Assembly (NCBI GenBank): GCA_002286855.1
Contig: NRSV01000035.1
Span: forward strand, 1-64,000
Direction: 5' to 3'
Length of the DNA stretch: 64,000 nt
Source of the DNA: Bipolaris cookei
Taxonomy: Eukaryota; Ascomycota; Dothideomycetes; Pleosporales; Pleosporaceae
The position numbers and the translations under genes are program-made. The first letter of the stretch is position 1. Each line of letters begins with the position of its first letter. Under the pieces are notes generated by a model. The model was not told where the DNA came from and did no database searches. It saw only the letters and a list, made by a program, of their open reading frames with translations. Below, in pieces: positions 63,270-64,000 of the stretch.

Positions 63270-64000
63270 ATGAAGCGCGACGACGACAACAACGGCAGCA
63301 TCAGCATCAGCATCACCAACAGCGACCACACCAACAGCGACCGCACCTCGCAGCCATCATCCACCAGCCCGGCGGCCTCGTCCGCCACCCACGGCCATGC
63401 GCCGGCCAAGAAAAAGCAGAAGCGCAACAAGCCCACGCTCAGCTGCGAAGAGTGCGTCGAGCGCAAGACAAAGGTGAGCAAGCAACAACCACGGCTGTCC
63501 TTTCGGCGCAATTCGCCCCCCACGAACGGTGCAAACACCACCTCCTCCACCACCTCCACATTCCCACATTCCCACATTCTCACTTGCACCCATTATCACT
63601 CTCACCAGTCACCCATTCGACGGCTGACGGTATCCGCAGTGCGACCGCACCAGACCCCATTGCTTGGCCTGCATCAAACGCCAGTCGCCCTGCCGCTATT
63701 CAGACATTGCCAACCTGATTGCTTCTTCTGCCGATAAGTATGTATGTGCCCGTCAACTTGCCTACCCTAGCCTGCTAAGCATCTGCGCAGAGTTGGCGCC
63801 GCGCAACATGCCACGCCTCGCTCCAGGAAGACGGCCACCAAACATCCACTGCGACTTGGCAAGGACCCGCATCCCCATGCCAAGTGTACCCAGGTGTCCC
63901 CAACACCCCTCCGGACCCAGTATCGCAGTGTGTCCTTGTCGTCATCAGGCTCGTCGCCTTTTTTGCTCTCAAACATCCCCTACTCTAATCATACGCCTGC
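63270..64000 (+). CDS. Zn(II)2Cys6 transcription factor, 5' part only
   Basis: Exon 1 (63270-63473) encodes 68 residues ending in LSCEECVERKTK. Exon 2 (63640-63737) continues CDRTRPHCLACIKRQSPC, completing a CX2CX6CX6CX2CX6C cluster. As in the gene at 54210, the intron (166 bp) falls between the Lys and the third Cys. A third exon probably starts at 63791 after a 53-bp intron (GTATGT...GCGCAG). It stays open to the window edge (KVGAAQHATPRSRKTATKHP). The N-terminus has Asn/Ser/Thr-rich repeats and a Lys-rich nuclear signal (AKKKQKRNK). The regulatory domain is outside the window, so targets cannot be guessed. Confidence 0.82.

Noticed and set aside
1..64000. CRISPR array, prokaryotic operon, rRNA or viral gene cluster
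   Set aside because: The window is eukaryotic. Direct repeats seen are transposon iterons, TSDs, microsatellites or coding WD40 units. Retroelement genes are endogenous Copia/Gypsy/LINE pieces.

Overview
This window is nuclear DNA of a filamentous ascomycete. The evidence is short spliceosomal introns (48-194 bp) with GTANGT-type donors, Zn(II)2Cys6 regulators, KRE6/SKN1 and CDS1 housekeeping genes, and dense pogo/Fot1-type, Copia, Gypsy, Tad-like LINE and MULE elements. The mix of families suggests Dothideomycetes (Pleosporales-like); that placement is inference.

Two compartments are visible. Positions 1-30640 are a transposon-rich, AT-richer block. Positions 30700-64000 are a gene-dense block, interrupted once by a pogo element with an assembly gap (45268-47128).

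The repeat block is an ordered nest. A Copia remnant on the minus strand (482-23677) has a 5' LTR at 23456-23677. Its 3' LTR is split in two (482-731 and 20451-20623). The split is made by a 19.7-kb segment (732-20450) with ~79-bp terminal inverted repeats (TIRs) and one TA dinucleotide at each edge. Inside that segment are: three pogo elements in tandem sharing TA dinucleotides (1188-6733); a SesA-NACHT-WD40 NLR gene with two introns (7195-11480, minus); an intact DD35D transposase (11979-13649, plus) with no TIRs of its own that I can find; a 639-bp MULE deletion derivative with a 9-bp target duplication; a 5'-truncated LINE with a 14-bp target duplication; and two further pogo elements inserted 5 bp apart in the loop of an inverted repeat. 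Subtracting the nested insertions leaves about 8.1 kb: TIR, NLR, divergent transposase, TIR. I propose this as a candidate NLR-carrying, TA-targeting transposon.

Positions 23.7-30.6 kb hold decayed pieces: LINE ORF1, Gypsy gag-protease with an inserted 161-bp solo LTR, a Myb/SANT relic, a regulator-like pseudogene and the 3' half of a pogo element. That pogo element ends 78 bp before the start codon of thiamine pyrophosphokinase.

The gene block runs: thiamine pyrophosphokinase (+), SKN1/KRE6 (+), Rad26/ATRIP-like (-) divergent from CDP-diacylglycerol synthase (+), PPR protein (+), sugar transporter (+), pogo element with gap, small PPxY protein (+), NmrA-like protein (-), bZIP factor (+), Upc2-like Zn2Cys6 factor (-), PTEN-type phosphatase (+), an AAA ATPase carrying two in-frame TAG codons (+), and the 5' end of a second Zn2Cys6 factor (+) running off the window. 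These are single-copy functions in lipid, wall, vitamin, signalling and checkpoint biology and form no obvious pathway cluster.
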